From: Paracoccaceae bacterium
Lineage (GTDB): Bacteria > Pseudomonadota > Alphaproteobacteria > Rhodobacterales > Rhodobacteraceae
DNA: 64,000 bases
Reading direction: 5' to 3'
Assembly (NCBI GenBank): GCA_020630695.1
Contig: JAHDIS010000011.1
Coordinates: 1-64,000 of the forward strand
In this document: piece by piece, positions 44,564 through 53,718 of the stretch
Position numbering within the stretch: position 1 is the first letter of the stretch
Layout of the letters: every line of letters starts with the position of its first letter
Program-made: the position numbers and the translations under genes
Notes under the pieces: model-generated
Databases searched by the model: none
What the model was told of the DNA's origin: nothing
The model's input: the letters and a program-made list of their open reading frames with translations, nothing else

Positions 44564-47392
44564 ATGTCCATCCCGATGCCGAACCTCGATACTTCGCCAC
44601 ACGTCTCTGACGAAGTACGCAAGACCACCTGCTACATGTGTGCCTGTCGCTGCGGCATCAACGTGCACATGAAGGATGGCAAGGTCGCCTACATAGAAGG
44701 CAACCGAGACCATCCAGTGAACAAGGGTGTGCTTTGTGCCAAAGGCAGCGCCGGGATCATGCAGCACAACGCGCCTTCGCGGCTGCGTGCTCCTATGCGT
44801 CGTGTCGGTCCGCGTGGCTCTGGCCAGTTCGAGGAAATCAGCTGGGATGAAGCACTGGAGCAGGCTGTAGGTTGGCTCAAACCAATTCGCGAAACCGCAC
44901 CGGAGAAACTGGCATTCTTCACGGGGCGCGACCAATCGCAAAGTTTTACCGGCCTGTGGGCGCAGCAGTTCGGTACGCCGAATTTTGCGGCACACGGTGG
45001 TTTCTGTTCGGTCAACATGGCCACTGCCGGTATTTACACAATGGGCGGCGCCTTTTGGGAATTTGGCGCCCCTGATTGGGAGCGTACCAAGCTGTTCATG
45101 ATTTTTGGCGTTGCCGAAGACCATGATAGTAACCCGATCAAGATGGGCCTCGGACGTCTCAAGGAACGCGGTGCCAAAGTGATTGGTGTGAACCCGATCC
45201 GCACCGGCTACAACGCCGTCGCGGATGAATGGGTCGGAATCACGCCCGGCATGGACGGGCTGTTCATTCTCAGCCTCGTACACGAATTGATGCGTGCCGG
45301 AAAAATCGATCTTGAGTATCTCGCGCGTTTCACAAATGCGCCGGTTCTGCTGGACAGCGATCCCAAGTCGGACGACTACGGCATGTTCTTGCGGGATGAT
45401 GATGGCAAGATGCTCGTCATCGACCGCCGCACGGGCAAACCTGCGCCCTTCGACCAAAAAGGTGTTCAGCCCGATCTGAACGGTCATATCCGAATGGCTG
45501 GTGTAACCCATGTTACGGTCATGAACCAGATGGCCGAACGTTATCTGGACGCAAAGTATTCGCCTGATGTGGTTGGGCCTCAGTGCGGGATTTCCGCAGA
45601 GCGCATTCGCCGTATCGCGGCTGAAATCGCTCGTGTTGCCTTTGACGAAGCAATTGAACTGGATCACAGCTGGACCGATTTCCGCGGCGACACGCATGAC
45701 AAAATGGTCGGCCGCCCAGTCAGCTTCCACGCGATGCGTGGGATCAGCGCTCATTCCAACGGCTTCCAGACCTGCCGGTCGCTGCACATGCTGCAAATCA
45801 TTCTGGGCAGCGTTGAAACGCCCGGTGGTTTCCGCTTCAAGCCGCCTTACCCCAAGCCATCCACAGCGCATCCCAAGCCGCATTTCACCGCGACGCCGGG
45901 CAAGCCACTGGATGGACCGCACCTTGGCTATCCGCAAGGCCCCGAAGATCTGGCGCTGCACGAAGACGGCAGCCCGATCCGCATCGACAAAGCCTTTACC
46001 TGGGAACATCCGTTGTCAGCACATGGCTTGATGCACATGGTGATTTCGAACGCACACGCTGGCGATCCCTACAAGGTCGACACGCTGTTCCTGTATATGG
46101 CGAACATGGCGTGGAACTCGTCGATGAACACGCGCAGCGTCATGGAGATGCTGACCGATACGGATGAAAACGGCGACTACGTCATCCCGAACATCATCTA
46201 TTCGGATGCCTATTCCTCGGAAATGGTGGCCTACGCCGACCTGATCTTGCCCGATACCACATACCTTGAACGGCATGATTGCATTTCGCTGCTCGACCGT
46301 CCGATTTCCGAACCAGAAGCCGCGGCGGATGCGATCCGTTGGCCTGTGGTCGAACCTGACCGTGACGTCCGTGGTTTCCAGTCTGTGTTGATCGACCTTG
46401 CCGCCCGTCTTGGATTGCCCGGTTTCGTCAATGATGATGGCAGCGCCAAGTTTGAGGACTATGCCGACTATATCGTGAACCACCAGCGCAAGCCGGGGAT
46501 TGGCCCGCTCGCTGGTTGGCGTATGGGTGAAAACGGTCTGTCTGACGGACGCGGCGAACCCAACGAAGCGCAGATCGACAGCTATATCGCGAATGGCGGC
46601 TTTGGTGTGTTCCACATTCCTGACGACGCTCAGTTCTACAAGCCGTGGAACAATGCCTATCAGGATTGGGCCGTGAACCTCGGCCTCTATGATGCGCCTG
46701 CGCCATATCTGTTCGACATCTATGTCGAGCCACTGCGCAAATTCCAGCGCGCCGCCGAAGGGCATGGCGACCGTCAGCCGCCAGAACACCTGCGCGAACG
46801 ACTGAAGCACACGATGGACCCACTGCCGCTTTGGTATGCTCCACTGTCGGATGAACGCGAAGACCTCGAGGAATTCCCGGTTCACGCGCTGACACAGCGA
46901 CCTATGGCCATGTATCATAGCTGGGGAACCCAGAACGCGTGGTTGCGCCAGATCCACGGGCACAATCCGCTTTATCTGCCGACACACTGGTGGGAAAAGC
47001 TGGGCCTGAGCGATGGCGATTGGGTGCGGGTCACCTCGTCTCATGGGGAAATCACAGTGCCGGCGGCCCATATGGCGGCCCTGAACGAAAACACTGTCTG
47101 GACATGGAACGCCATTGGCAAACGCAAAGGCGCATGGGCCCTTGAGGATGGTGCGCCAGAAGCAACCAAGGGCTTCTTGTTGAACCACCTGATCCACGAA
47201 TTGCTGCCGCCCAAGGGCGATGGCCTGCGGTGGGCAAACTCTGACCCGATCACCGGTCAGGCTGCTTGGTTTGATCTGCGTGTAAAGATGGAAAAGGCAG
47301 AAGCCCCGGCCGAGAGCCAGCCCGGATTTGCACCAATCAAGTCACCGGTTGGCACCGGCCCTGACCAGCTGCGCTGGAAGGTGGGCAAATGA
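44564..47392 (+). CDS. soeA: Sulfite dehydrogenase (quinone) catalytic subunit SoeA
   Basis: This 942-residue molybdopterin oxidoreductase has an N-terminal [4Fe-4S] site formed by Cys23, Cys26, Cys30 and Cys58 (CYMCACRC and KGVLCAKGS), the bis-MGD domains, and the C-terminal molydopterin-binding barrel with HSWGTQNAWLRQIHGHNPLYL read in parts. No Tat signal is present, so it is cytoplasmic, as in SoeABC of Allochromatium and Ruegeria, which oxidises sulfite to sulfate and feeds the quinone pool. GAGGAG seven bases upstream decides the start. Its stop overlaps the start of a small membrane-protein gene. The sulfite-producing Xsc encoded upstream is strong context for a sulfite substrate. Confidence 0.92.
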   Translation: MSIPMPNLDTSPHVSDEVRKTTCYMCACRCGINVHMKDGKVAYIEGNRDHPVNKGVLCAKGSAGIMQHNAPSRLRAPMRRVGPRGSGQFEEISWDEALEQAVGWLKPIRETAPEKLAFFTGRDQSQSFTGLWAQQFGTPNFAAHGGFCSVNMATAGIYTMGGAFWEFGAPDWERTKLFMIFGVAEDHDSNPIKMGLGRLKERGAKVIGVNPIRTGYNAVADEWVGITPGMDGLFILSLVHELMRAGKIDLEYLARFTNAPVLLDSDPKSDDYGMFLRDDDGKMLVIDRRTGKPAPFDQKGVQPDLNGHIRMAGVTHVTVMNQMAERYLDAKYSPDVVGPQCGISAERIRRIAAEIARVAFDEAIELDHSWTDFRGDTHDKMVGRPVSFHAMRGISAHSNGFQTCRSLHMLQIILGSVETPGGFRFKPPYPKPSTAHPKPHFTATPGKPLDGPHLGYPQGPEDLALHEDGSPIRIDKAFTWEHPLSAHGLMHMVISNAHAGDPYKVDTLFLYMANMAWNSSMNTRSVMEMLTDTDENGDYVIPNIIYSDAYSSEMVAYADLILPDTTYLERHDCISLLDRPISEPEAAADAIRWPVVEPDRDVRGFQSVLIDLAARLGLPGFVNDDGSAKFEDYADYIVNHQRKPGIGPLAGWRMGENGLSDGRGEPNEAQIDSYIANGGFGVFHIPDDAQFYKPWNNAYQDWAVNLGLYDAPAPYLFDIYVEPLRKFQRAAEGHGDRQPPEHLRERLKHTMDPLPLWYAPLSDEREDLEEFPVHALTQRPMAMYHSWGTQNAWLRQIHGHNPLYLPTHWWEKLGLSDGDWVRVTSSHGEITVPAAHMAALNENTVWTWNAIGKRKGAWALEDGAPEATKGFLLNHLIHELLPPKGDGLRWANSDPITGQAAWFDLRVKMEKAEAPAESQPGFAPIKSPVGTGPDQLRWKVGK

Positions 47393-47598
47393 CCAAAACC
47401 ATGAAACTGACCCTCTTTGGGATCGCCTTCTTCTTTCTGGCGGTTGCAGGGTCGTTCATTTTCTTCGTCGCCACATGGGATCCTGAAAAGGAAGCCCCTG
47501 TTGTCTTGATGCCATCGCTGGCCGATCCATCGGCCATCGCAACGGCCACGCATGGCCTCTGTATCGATTGTGCATCCCGAATCTGGAGCCAGACATGA
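47389..47598 (+). CDS. Small membrane protein encoded between soeA and soeB
   Basis: This 69-residue protein has one hydrophobic segment (about residues 8-28), a polar linker and a C-terminal tail with a CxxC motif (GLCIDCAS, Cys58 and Cys61). Its ATG overlaps the soeA stop (ATGA) and its stop overlaps the soeB ATG (ATGA), so it is translated in lock-step with the enzyme subunits. Tight coupling suggests a role in assembly, stability or electron transfer of the SoeABC complex, for example as an anchor or as a metallochaperone-like factor. The family is not recognised. The overlap with soeB is only four bases, so the frame is independent of the neighbours' coding. Confidence 0.75.
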   Translation: MTKTMKLTLFGIAFFFLAVAGSFIFFVATWDPEKEAPVVLMPSLADPSAIATATHGLCIDCASRIWSQT

Positions 47599-48362
47599 CC
47601 CAATTGCCCGACAGCACTCAGCGCAAGCTGGGTCTTGTGATTGATCTTGATACCTGCGTTGGCTGTCATGCCTGCGTGGTATCCTGCAAAGGCTGGAACA
47701 CCGAGAACTATGGCGCACCATTGTCCGATCAGGACCCTTATGGCGCGGACCCATCCGGGACGTTCCTGAACCGTGTGCACAGTTACGAAGTGCAGCCACT
47801 GGCCACGTCAGCCATGCCCCACCCGGCGGCCCAGCTGATTCACTTTCCAAAGTCTTGCTTGCACTGCGAAGACGCGCCCTGCGTTACAGTTTGCCCGACA
47901 GGGGCCAGTTACAAGCGCGTTGAGGATGGGATCGTTCTGGTCAACGAATCCGACTGCATTGGCTGCGGCCTGTGCGCATGGGCCTGCCCCTATGGCGCAC
48001 GCGAACTGGATCAGGCCGAAGGTGTGATGAAGAAGTGCACGCTTTGCGTGGACCGGATTTACAACGAAAACCTGCCCGAAGAAGACCGGGAACCGGCTTG
48101 TGTGCGAACCTGCCCTGCGGGCGCACGCCACTTTGGTGATTTCAGCGATCCAGATAGCGCGGTCAGTCAGCTTGTAGCCGAACGCGGCGGAATGGATCTT
48201 ATGCCGGAACAAGGCACCAAGCCCGTGAACAAATACCTGCCACCACGTCCAAAGGACGGCTGGCAAGGCGAGACCGATGTGCTCGCACCTTACCTTGAAC
48301 CAGTTGCCGAAGAGCCCCAAGGGTTCCTTGGCTGGCTCGACAAGACCTTGGAGAAGCTCTGA
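47595..48362 (+). CDS. soeB: Sulfite dehydrogenase iron-sulfur subunit SoeB
   Basis: This 255-residue DmsB/NrfC-like electron-transfer subunit has four Cys clusters for [4Fe-4S] centres: CVGCHACVVSC, CLHCEDAPCVTVCP, CIGCGLCAWACP and CTLC with CVRTCP. No signal peptide is present, so it is cytoplasmic like SoeA. It carries electrons from the molybdenum site to the membrane subunit SoeC. GGAG six bases upstream of the ATG supports the start. It overlaps the small membrane-protein gene by four bases and soeC by one (TGATG). Confidence 0.94.
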   Translation: MTQLPDSTQRKLGLVIDLDTCVGCHACVVSCKGWNTENYGAPLSDQDPYGADPSGTFLNRVHSYEVQPLATSAMPHPAAQLIHFPKSCLHCEDAPCVTVCPTGASYKRVEDGIVLVNESDCIGCGLCAWACPYGARELDQAEGVMKKCTLCVDRIYNENLPEEDREPACVRTCPAGARHFGDFSDPDSAVSQLVAERGGMDLMPEQGTKPVNKYLPPRPKDGWQGETDVLAPYLEPVAEEPQGFLGWLDKTLEKL

Positions 48363-49234
48363 TGCATCCAGCGCCGTCCATTATCGCATTCACCACACTG
48401 TCTGGCCTCGGGCTGGGGCTGTTGTTCTGGCTCGGGCTCGATCCGACTGCGCCGACCGGCTGGGTCGGGTTCGCATTCTTTGCCATCGGCTACGCAATGG
48501 CCGTTGGCGGCTTGTCGGCCTCGACTTTCCACCTCGGGCGGCCAGAGCGTGCGCTCAAGGCCTTTACGCAGTGGCAGACCAGCTGGCTGTCACGCGAAGC
48601 ATGGTGCGCCGTCGCTGCGTTGACGGTGATGGGCATTTACGCCTTTTTCCTTGTCTTCTTCAGCGTTCAGATCGCGCCATTGGGTTGGCTGGGTGCAGTG
48701 CTGTGCCTGCTGACGGTCTACACAACGTCGATGATCTATGCCCAACTCAAGACAGTGCCGCGTTGGCACCATTGGTCGACCTCTGCATTGTTCCTCGCAC
48801 TGGCCTTGGCTGGCGGGGCGCTTTTGTCCGGGCGGGTCACGATCGCCATGGTTCTTTTGCTGATCGCAGGCGGTTTGCAGGCGTGGTGGTGGCAGACCGG
48901 TGACAAACGTCTCAAGGATTCTGGATCGTCGATGGAATCGGCAACCGGCCTCGGATCGATCGGTGCCGTGCGCGCCTTTGAACCGCCGCACACCGGGAAC
49001 AACTATTTGCTGCGCGAAATGGTGCACGTCGTAGGCCGCAAGCATTCACAGAAGCTGCGCCTGATTGCGCTGGGTCTAATGATGGTTTTGCCGGTCTTGC
49101 TATTGTTGCTTCCGTTTGGACATGTCTGGGCGTTGGTGGCAGTGCTAGCCCATGTGGCAGGCGTCGCGGTCGCCCGATGGCTCTTCTTTGCCGAAGCGGA
49201 ACACGTGGTGGGCCTCTACTACGGCAAACGCTGA
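48362..49234 (+). CDS. soeC: Sulfite dehydrogenase membrane anchor SoeC (DmsC-like)
   Basis: This 290-residue protein has about eight hydrophobic segments and belongs to the DmsC/YnfH anchor family. It starts MHPAPSIIAFTTLSGLGLG and has conserved Gly-rich helices (SASTFHLGRPERA) typical of the family. It anchors SoeAB to the inner membrane and passes electrons to quinone. One base of overlap (TGATG) couples it to soeB. A strong terminator follows 27 bases after its stop, marking the end of the xsc-soe region. Confidence 0.92.
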   Translation: MHPAPSIIAFTTLSGLGLGLLFWLGLDPTAPTGWVGFAFFAIGYAMAVGGLSASTFHLGRPERALKAFTQWQTSWLSREAWCAVAALTVMGIYAFFLVFFSVQIAPLGWLGAVLCLLTVYTTSMIYAQLKTVPRWHHWSTSALFLALALAGGALLSGRVTIAMVLLLIAGGLQAWWWQTGDKRLKDSGSSMESATGLGSIGAVRAFEPPHTGNNYLLREMVHVVGRKHSQKLRLIALGLMMVLPVLLLLLPFGHVWALVAVLAHVAGVAVARWLFFAEAEHVVGLYYGKR

Positions 49235-49254
49235 CAGTCGTCTTCGTATTTCAC

Positions 49255-49302
49255 ACAAAGAAAAGAGCCGGGCGCAGATGCTGCCCGGCTCTTTCTCTTT
49301 GT
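49255..49302. terminator. Bidirectional terminator after soeC and the DUF1523 gene
   Basis: A 12-bp stem (49262-49273 with 49283-49294) with a 9-base loop and outer CAAAG/CTTTG pairing lies between the convergent soeC and DUF1523 genes. The A/T-rich flanks let it act in both directions. Confidence 0.85.
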
Positions 49303-49312
49303 CTCGTGGATG

Positions 49313-49927
49313 TCAGCTTTTGCCAAATCGTTTCTTGAACCAACTGCCACCATCATCGATCTTGTCGCCCACCGCGTCCAGCGCGGGATCAATACGCGCG
49401 GCACGGAAACGCCGCCAGCGCACCCAGATGGCCCAGAAAACCGCGGCCAGTGTCAGCAGGATTAGGATGTTTACCCATGGAATGATGCGCACATCAGGCC
49501 CTTCGACGGGACGCACGGAAATCGCATTGGGAAACACGGACAGCAGTTCATTCCGCCAGCCATAATGTTTGATCGCGACCCATTGGGGGGCGTCAGCCGT
49601 TGAACGCAGATCGGCGGCCTCGGCCTGAAGATTCGAAGTGTCGAACTTGAAGTACGGCGGCCAGCTCCAACCGGTGTCTTCGTTGCGGAAGACCATGACG
49701 CTGTCATTGGCACGGCGGGTCTGAATAAAGAAAACGTCCCGGTTTTGCAGCGTGCCATCACTGCCCACGTCCGCTTGGGCCCAGAACCAGCGGTTCTCGC
49801 CCGGATCTACGCGTTTTTCGTAGGTGTCAGTTACCCGCGCGATGTCGTGCTGGGGCAAAGTGTAGTGCAGGAACGCAAACACGCACGCCCAGAACACCAC
49901 GATAACGGTCCATTTCACATAGGTCAC
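49313..49927 (-). CDS. DUF1523 family membrane protein
   Basis: This 204-residue protein has an N-terminal membrane helix (about residues 6-22), a soluble domain probably in the periplasm (about 30-145) and a second helix (about 148-168) with a basic cytoplasmic tail rich in Arg and Lys. The sequence, including the QTRRANDSVMVFRNEDTGW block read in parts, fits DUF1523, a family of unknown function common in Rhodobacterales. A small membrane protein gene lies 13 bases upstream on the same strand and is probably co-transcribed. Confidence 0.85.
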   Translation of the reverse strand: MTYVKWTVIVVFWACVFAFLHYTLPQHDIARVTDTYEKRVDPGENRWFWAQADVGSDGTLQNRDVFFIQTRRANDSVMVFRNEDTGWSWPPYFKFDTSNLQAEAADLRSTADAPQWVAIKHYGWRNELLSVFPNAISVRPVEGPDVRIIPWVNILILLTLAAVFWAIWVRWRRFRAARIDPALDAVGDKIDDGGSWFKKRFGKS

Positions 49928-49940
49928 TGTTGTGGCCCCT

Positions 49941-50207
49941 TCAGTAAAAGTTGGTCAGATAGATGATAACGCACATCAGAGTAAAGGGCACGATGTAGAC
50001 TCCAAGGATCAGCTTGCGACGCAGCGATCCGTCATATTCTTGCAGCCCGTTGTCGACGAACGTGTCTTTCGGGAGCGGCGGTTGGGTTTCTTCCCACTCT
50101 GCTTCCAGCTTTCCTCTTCTCACAGCGCGTGAATAGAGCGACAGCGAGATATAGACGACTGTCAGAACCAGAAAACCAATGATAAATAACCGTGCCATCG
50201 CGAACAT
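49941..50207 (-). CDS. Small membrane protein of unknown function
   Basis: This 88-residue protein has two hydrophobic segments (about residues 5-22 and 65-85) around a charged middle with paired acidic and basic residues (EAEWEETQPPLP). It starts MFAMARLFIIG, with GGGAG about nine bases upstream; an earlier ATG eight codons upstream is the alternative. The family is not recognised. It precedes the DUF1523 gene by 13 bases, so the two may function together. Confidence 0.72.
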   Translation of the reverse strand: MFAMARLFIIGFLVLTVVYISLSLYSRAVRRGKLEAEWEETQPPLPKDTFVDNGLQEYDGSLRRKLILGVYIVPFTLMCVIIYLTNFY

Positions 50208-50258
50208 GGGCCGTACTCCCTTTCCAACCACCTGATACGGGTGCGCTGGAAAATCAAG

Positions 50259-50585
50259 CTACCAGACGTTTGTTTTCCAGCGGCGCGGCGCTGTCGCGAC
50301 GGTCAGCAGCATCAATGGCGCCCAGATGATCGCTGCCTTTGCACCCAGCATTGCCATGTGCCGCAGCCCTGCGCTGGCGCCCAGAAGGGCCGCGATGCGG
50401 CTGTCCTGAACGGCGTAGATCACCGCGAACAGTACGGACGACAGGCCCCAAAGTACCAGACTGGCAATGATGGCAACGCCCAACAATCCCAGCAGCGTTT
50501 CGGGCAGAAGCCGTTCAACCATACGGGTCACGACAACAGCCAGAATAAGCAAAACCAGAACGGGAAGGCCGAGAGACAACAGCAT
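50259..50585 (-). CDS. Small multi-helix membrane protein of unknown function
   Basis: This 108-residue protein has three to four hydrophobic segments (about residues 5-22, 30-58 and 75-97). No motif is recognised. The ribosome-binding site upstream is weak, which lowers confidence in the start. It lies between the small membrane-protein gene (51 bases to its start) and the serine hydrolase gene (47 bases from its stop), all on the same strand. Confidence 0.58.
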   Translation of the reverse strand: MLLSLGLPVLVLLILAVVVTRMVERLLPETLLGLLGVAIIASLVLWGLSSVLFAVIYAVQDSRIAALLGASAGLRHMAMLGAKAAIIWAPLMLLTVATAPRRWKTNVW

Positions 50586-50632
50586 GGAATTTCATGTGGC
50601 CTTTGCACGGCGGTCCGTCAAGCAGGCGCGCT

Positions 50633-51781
50633 CTATTGTGAAAGGATGGAGTAGAGCGTCGAATGCAGCAACTGCGGTTCATCCCCAAAGCGCACGACCA
50701 CCGCATTTTCGGACGGGACGAGATAGACGACCTGCCCGCCATGTCCCATCAGATAGGTGAATGGACCCTGAACTTGCTGGCCGGGCCGGTCAAGAACGTC
50801 ATGCCGCACATGCCAGCCATAGTGACCTGCGCTTCGGGTTTCTGGATCCAAATCGGGGAACAGAAATGCCTGATGCAGGGCAGCGGGCAGGAAAGGGGTG
50901 TCACCGCCGTTGTTTAGTAAGAACTGCCCGACGCGTAACCAATCGGCGGGCCGCGCATAGAGGCAGCACCAAGCCGACGCAATTTCCGTATCCGGCACGT
51001 TGCGCCAATAGGCGTCCGACGCACCGGCTGGCTTCCAGATCAAGTCCGACAGAACGTCCTGAACTGGCCTGTTGTACAACCGTTCTATTGCACGGCCCAG
51101 CAAGGCGGTGTTGGCGCTCTGATAGTGAAAGTTTCCTTGGTAGGCCGGCTCGATACGGATGCGTTGCATCAAAGGGTCAATTCCAAAGGCCTGCAGTTTG
51201 GCGACCGGGCTGAATGGTGAAAACGACTGATCGTCCATGGCCGCCTGTTTTTCGTCCTTGGGTGGCTCATACCCGAGGGCAAGCCCGGATGTCATACCCA
51301 GAACGTCGCGCAGGCTGACATCCGGGGCATCAGGGCCCAGCACTGTTTGCAGCGGTACATCCAGATCAGGGATCAGCCCATCGGCCATGGCGCGGATCGT
51401 CAGCGCGGCGACCAGCGTCTTGACCAGCGAATAGGAATTCAGCCGGGTTTCCGGATCAATGCCATCTCCGTACAGGGCACGCACGGGCCTGTCCCCCTGC
51501 GCGACCAGCAAAGCGCGCCCCTTGCTTTGGGCAAACAGCCGGGCAGCGTCCAGCGGCAATTGCGTTTCCGGTATTGGTTGAAATGCAAGGCCGTCGACAG
51601 TGCTGAATTCACCGGGCGCAGGCCAAATCGGCCCGGGGAATCCTTCCTTTCTCAAGACCAGAATTTGCGGCGCAAAGATCCAGAGCCCGGCCCAAATGAC
51701 AAGGACAGACGCCAGCGTGACAGCGGCAAAGGTTGTTGCAGTTCTGCGCTTGGAAATGGATCGAATATTGAAGCGTTTCAT
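50633..51781 (-). CDS. Serine hydrolase of the beta-lactamase/transpeptidase-like fold
   Basis: This 382-residue protein has an N-terminal hydrophobic segment (about residues 15-38), which anchors or exports it, and a class C beta-lactamase-type domain. The SxxK motif is Ser118-Leu-Val-Lys121. The YxN-type motif is in YQSAN (about 220-224) and the third motif is HGG near residue 353. Such proteins are often esterases or peptidases of unknown substrate and not true beta-lactamases. It follows the hypothetical gene by three bases and may share the gabD transcript. Confidence 0.87.
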   Translation of the reverse strand: MKRFNIRSISKRRTATTFAAVTLASVLVIWAGLWIFAPQILVLRKEGFPGPIWPAPGEFSTVDGLAFQPIPETQLPLDAARLFAQSKGRALLVAQGDRPVRALYGDGIDPETRLNSYSLVKTLVAALTIRAMADGLIPDLDVPLQTVLGPDAPDVSLRDVLGMTSGLALGYEPPKDEKQAAMDDQSFSPFSPVAKLQAFGIDPLMQRIRIEPAYQGNFHYQSANTALLGRAIERLYNRPVQDVLSDLIWKPAGASDAYWRNVPDTEIASAWCCLYARPADWLRVGQFLLNNGGDTPFLPAALHQAFLFPDLDPETRSAGHYGWHVRHDVLDRPGQQVQGPFTYLMGHGGQVVYLVPSENAVVVRFGDEPQLLHSTLYSILSQ

Positions 51782-51784
51782 TGG

Positions 51785-52168
51785 TCAGGAAGCCGAGCCG
51801 GGTTGGCCCGCCTGTGCCAGCCAAAATTTGTATCTCAGCTGCGCCTTGTCTCGGGTCGCTTTGCGAATTTTACGCTCAAACAATGCGAATGCCTGGTGAG
51901 GATCATGGTGGTCTACCCAATTGTCGCCGGGCGTGTCTGCCCCGAGTATTTCCCAATCCGAGTCGCGTGGTGGTTCAGTAAACAGCGGGCTGGCGGCCTC
52001 CATAAGAGAGATGCCAAACCCGCGTTTCAGGGCATGCGCCGCAAAGATGACCGCGTGTGCACGGGGCAGCCAAGGTGTGCCCGAACCGGTTTGCGCAGCC
52101 GCAACCCATTCGTCCAACGCTGCAGGCGATGGGGCGTGATCAGGGTCTGGCTGCGCAGTGGCGGGCAT
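51785..52168 (-). CDS. Conserved hypothetical protein
   Basis: This 127-residue soluble protein has no signal, membrane segment or catalytic motif. The central part is helical, with Trp residues in the tract around DSDWEILGADTPGDNWVD, read in pieces. It starts at an ATG that shares one base with the gabD stop (TAATG) and ends three bases before the serine hydrolase start. It is therefore likely cotranscribed and co-translated with gabD. The family is not recognised. Confidence 0.68.
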   Translation of the reverse strand: MPATAQPDPDHAPSPAALDEWVAAAQTGSGTPWLPRAHAVIFAAHALKRGFGISLMEAASPLFTEPPRDSDWEILGADTPGDNWVDHHDPHQAFALFERKIRKATRDKAQLRYKFWLAQAGQPGSAS

Positions 52169-53640
52169 TACACCGTCATGCAGATGTATTTAAGCTCGAG
52201 GAAATCCTCTATCCCGTGGTGGCTGCCTTCCCGGCCAAGGCCAGACTGCTTGATGCCGCCAAAGGGCGCAACTTCGGTCGAGATGATCCCGGTGTTCACA
52301 CCGACAATGCCGTATTCCAGAGCCTCGGCCACTTTGTAGACGCGGCTGAGATCCTTGGCGTAGAAGTAAGAGGCAAGGCCAAAGATCGTGTCATTGGCCA
52401 TAGCAATCACATCATCTTCGTCTTCGAATTTGAACAGCGGAGCAAGCGGGCCAAAAGTTTCTTCGGTCGCGACCTTCATCTCTTGGGTGACGCCCGTGAC
52501 GATGGTCGGTGCAATGAAGTTTCCGTCCATGCCGTCTTTGCCGGTTCCCTGCAGGATCTGCCCACCCTTGGCCAGCGCGTCATCGATATGTTCAACGACT
52601 TTATCCGATGCTTCGGCATTGATGAGCGGGCCAAGATCGGTGCCGTCTGCCAGACCGTCACCCACCTTCATGGTTGCCACGCGGGCGGCCAGTTTTTCGG
52701 CAAAGGCATCGTAGACGCCGGCCTGAACATAGATGCGATTGGCGCATACGCAGGTTTGGCCGTTGTTGCGGAATTTGCAGATGATGGCGCCGTCTACAGC
52801 CGCATCCAGATCGGCATCGTCAAATACGATAAAGGGCGCGTTGCCGCCCAGTTCCATTGAGCATTTCAACACATTGTCAGCAGCCTGCCGCATCAAAATG
52901 CGCCCAACTTCGGTGCTGCCCGTAAAGGTCAGTTTGCGCACCTTCTGGTTCTCACAAAATTCCTTGCCTACTTCTGAAGCCGAAGACGAGGTCACGATAT
53001 TGAACACACCCGCCGGAATTCCCGCTCGTTCCGCCAGAACAGCCATGGCAATCGCTGAAAGCGGGGTCTCAGTGGCGGGACGTCCGACAAAGCTGCAACC
53101 GGCTGCCAAGGCAGGCGCGGCCTTGCGGGCAATCATTGCATTGGGAAAGTTCCAGGGTGTGATCGACGCTGCGACCCCGATGGGCTGTTTGAGAACGGTG
53201 ATGCGTTTGTCGCGCTGATGGCCCGGAATGGTTTCGCCATAAATACGCTTTGCCTCTTCGGCAAAGAACTCGATGAAGGACGCACCATAGGCCACTTCGC
53301 CTTTGGCTTCGGCCAAGGGTTTGCCCTGCTCGGCTGTCATGATGATCCCAAGGTCGTCTTGGTTTTCCATCATCAGGTCGAACCATTTGCGCAGAATTGC
53401 GGCACGTTCCTTGCCCGTCCAGCTGGCCCAGTCCTTTTGAGCGGCATAGGCCGCATCAATGGCTGCCCCCACCTGTTCACGGCTCAGATCAGCCACCTGT
53501 GCAATCACATCCAGACGCGCTGGATTTGATACATCAAAAGTCTTGTCGCCAGTCGTCCATTCGCCGTTCACATAAGCACGTGTTTCCAGCAGACTTGGGT
53601 CTTTCAACAGGCTTTGCAGATTTGTCACCTGATCGAGCAT
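52168..53640 (-). CDS. gabD: NAD(P)-dependent succinate-semialdehyde dehydrogenase
   Basis: This 490-residue aldehyde dehydrogenase has the coenzyme-binding FTGSTEVGRIL, the catalytic Glu in MELGGNAPF and the Cys nucleophile in GQTCVCANRIY, where the double-Cys form is typical of GabD. The whole sequence, including PWNFPNAMIARK, matches succinate-semialdehyde dehydrogenase, which makes succinate from GABA-derived semialdehyde. GGAG seven bases before the second ATG decides the start. An earlier ATG at 53655 lacks a site. No GABA transaminase gene is nearby. Confidence 0.92.
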   Translation of the reverse strand: MLDQVTNLQSLLKDPSLLETRAYVNGEWTTGDKTFDVSNPARLDVIAQVADLSREQVGAAIDAAYAAQKDWASWTGKERAAILRKWFDLMMENQDDLGIIMTAEQGKPLAEAKGEVAYGASFIEFFAEEAKRIYGETIPGHQRDKRITVLKQPIGVAASITPWNFPNAMIARKAAPALAAGCSFVGRPATETPLSAIAMAVLAERAGIPAGVFNIVTSSSASEVGKEFCENQKVRKLTFTGSTEVGRILMRQAADNVLKCSMELGGNAPFIVFDDADLDAAVDGAIICKFRNNGQTCVCANRIYVQAGVYDAFAEKLAARVATMKVGDGLADGTDLGPLINAEASDKVVEHIDDALAKGGQILQGTGKDGMDGNFIAPTIVTGVTQEMKVATEETFGPLAPLFKFEDEDDVIAMANDTIFGLASYFYAKDLSRVYKVAEALEYGIVGVNTGIISTEVAPFGGIKQSGLGREGSHHGIEDFLELKYICMTV

Positions 53641-53718
53641 TGCGTTCTCCGTCATGATACGTTGCAGTAGGCAAAGCAGCCTTTGGGCCCAGCATATAGA
53701 GCCAGATCGGAGAATGCG

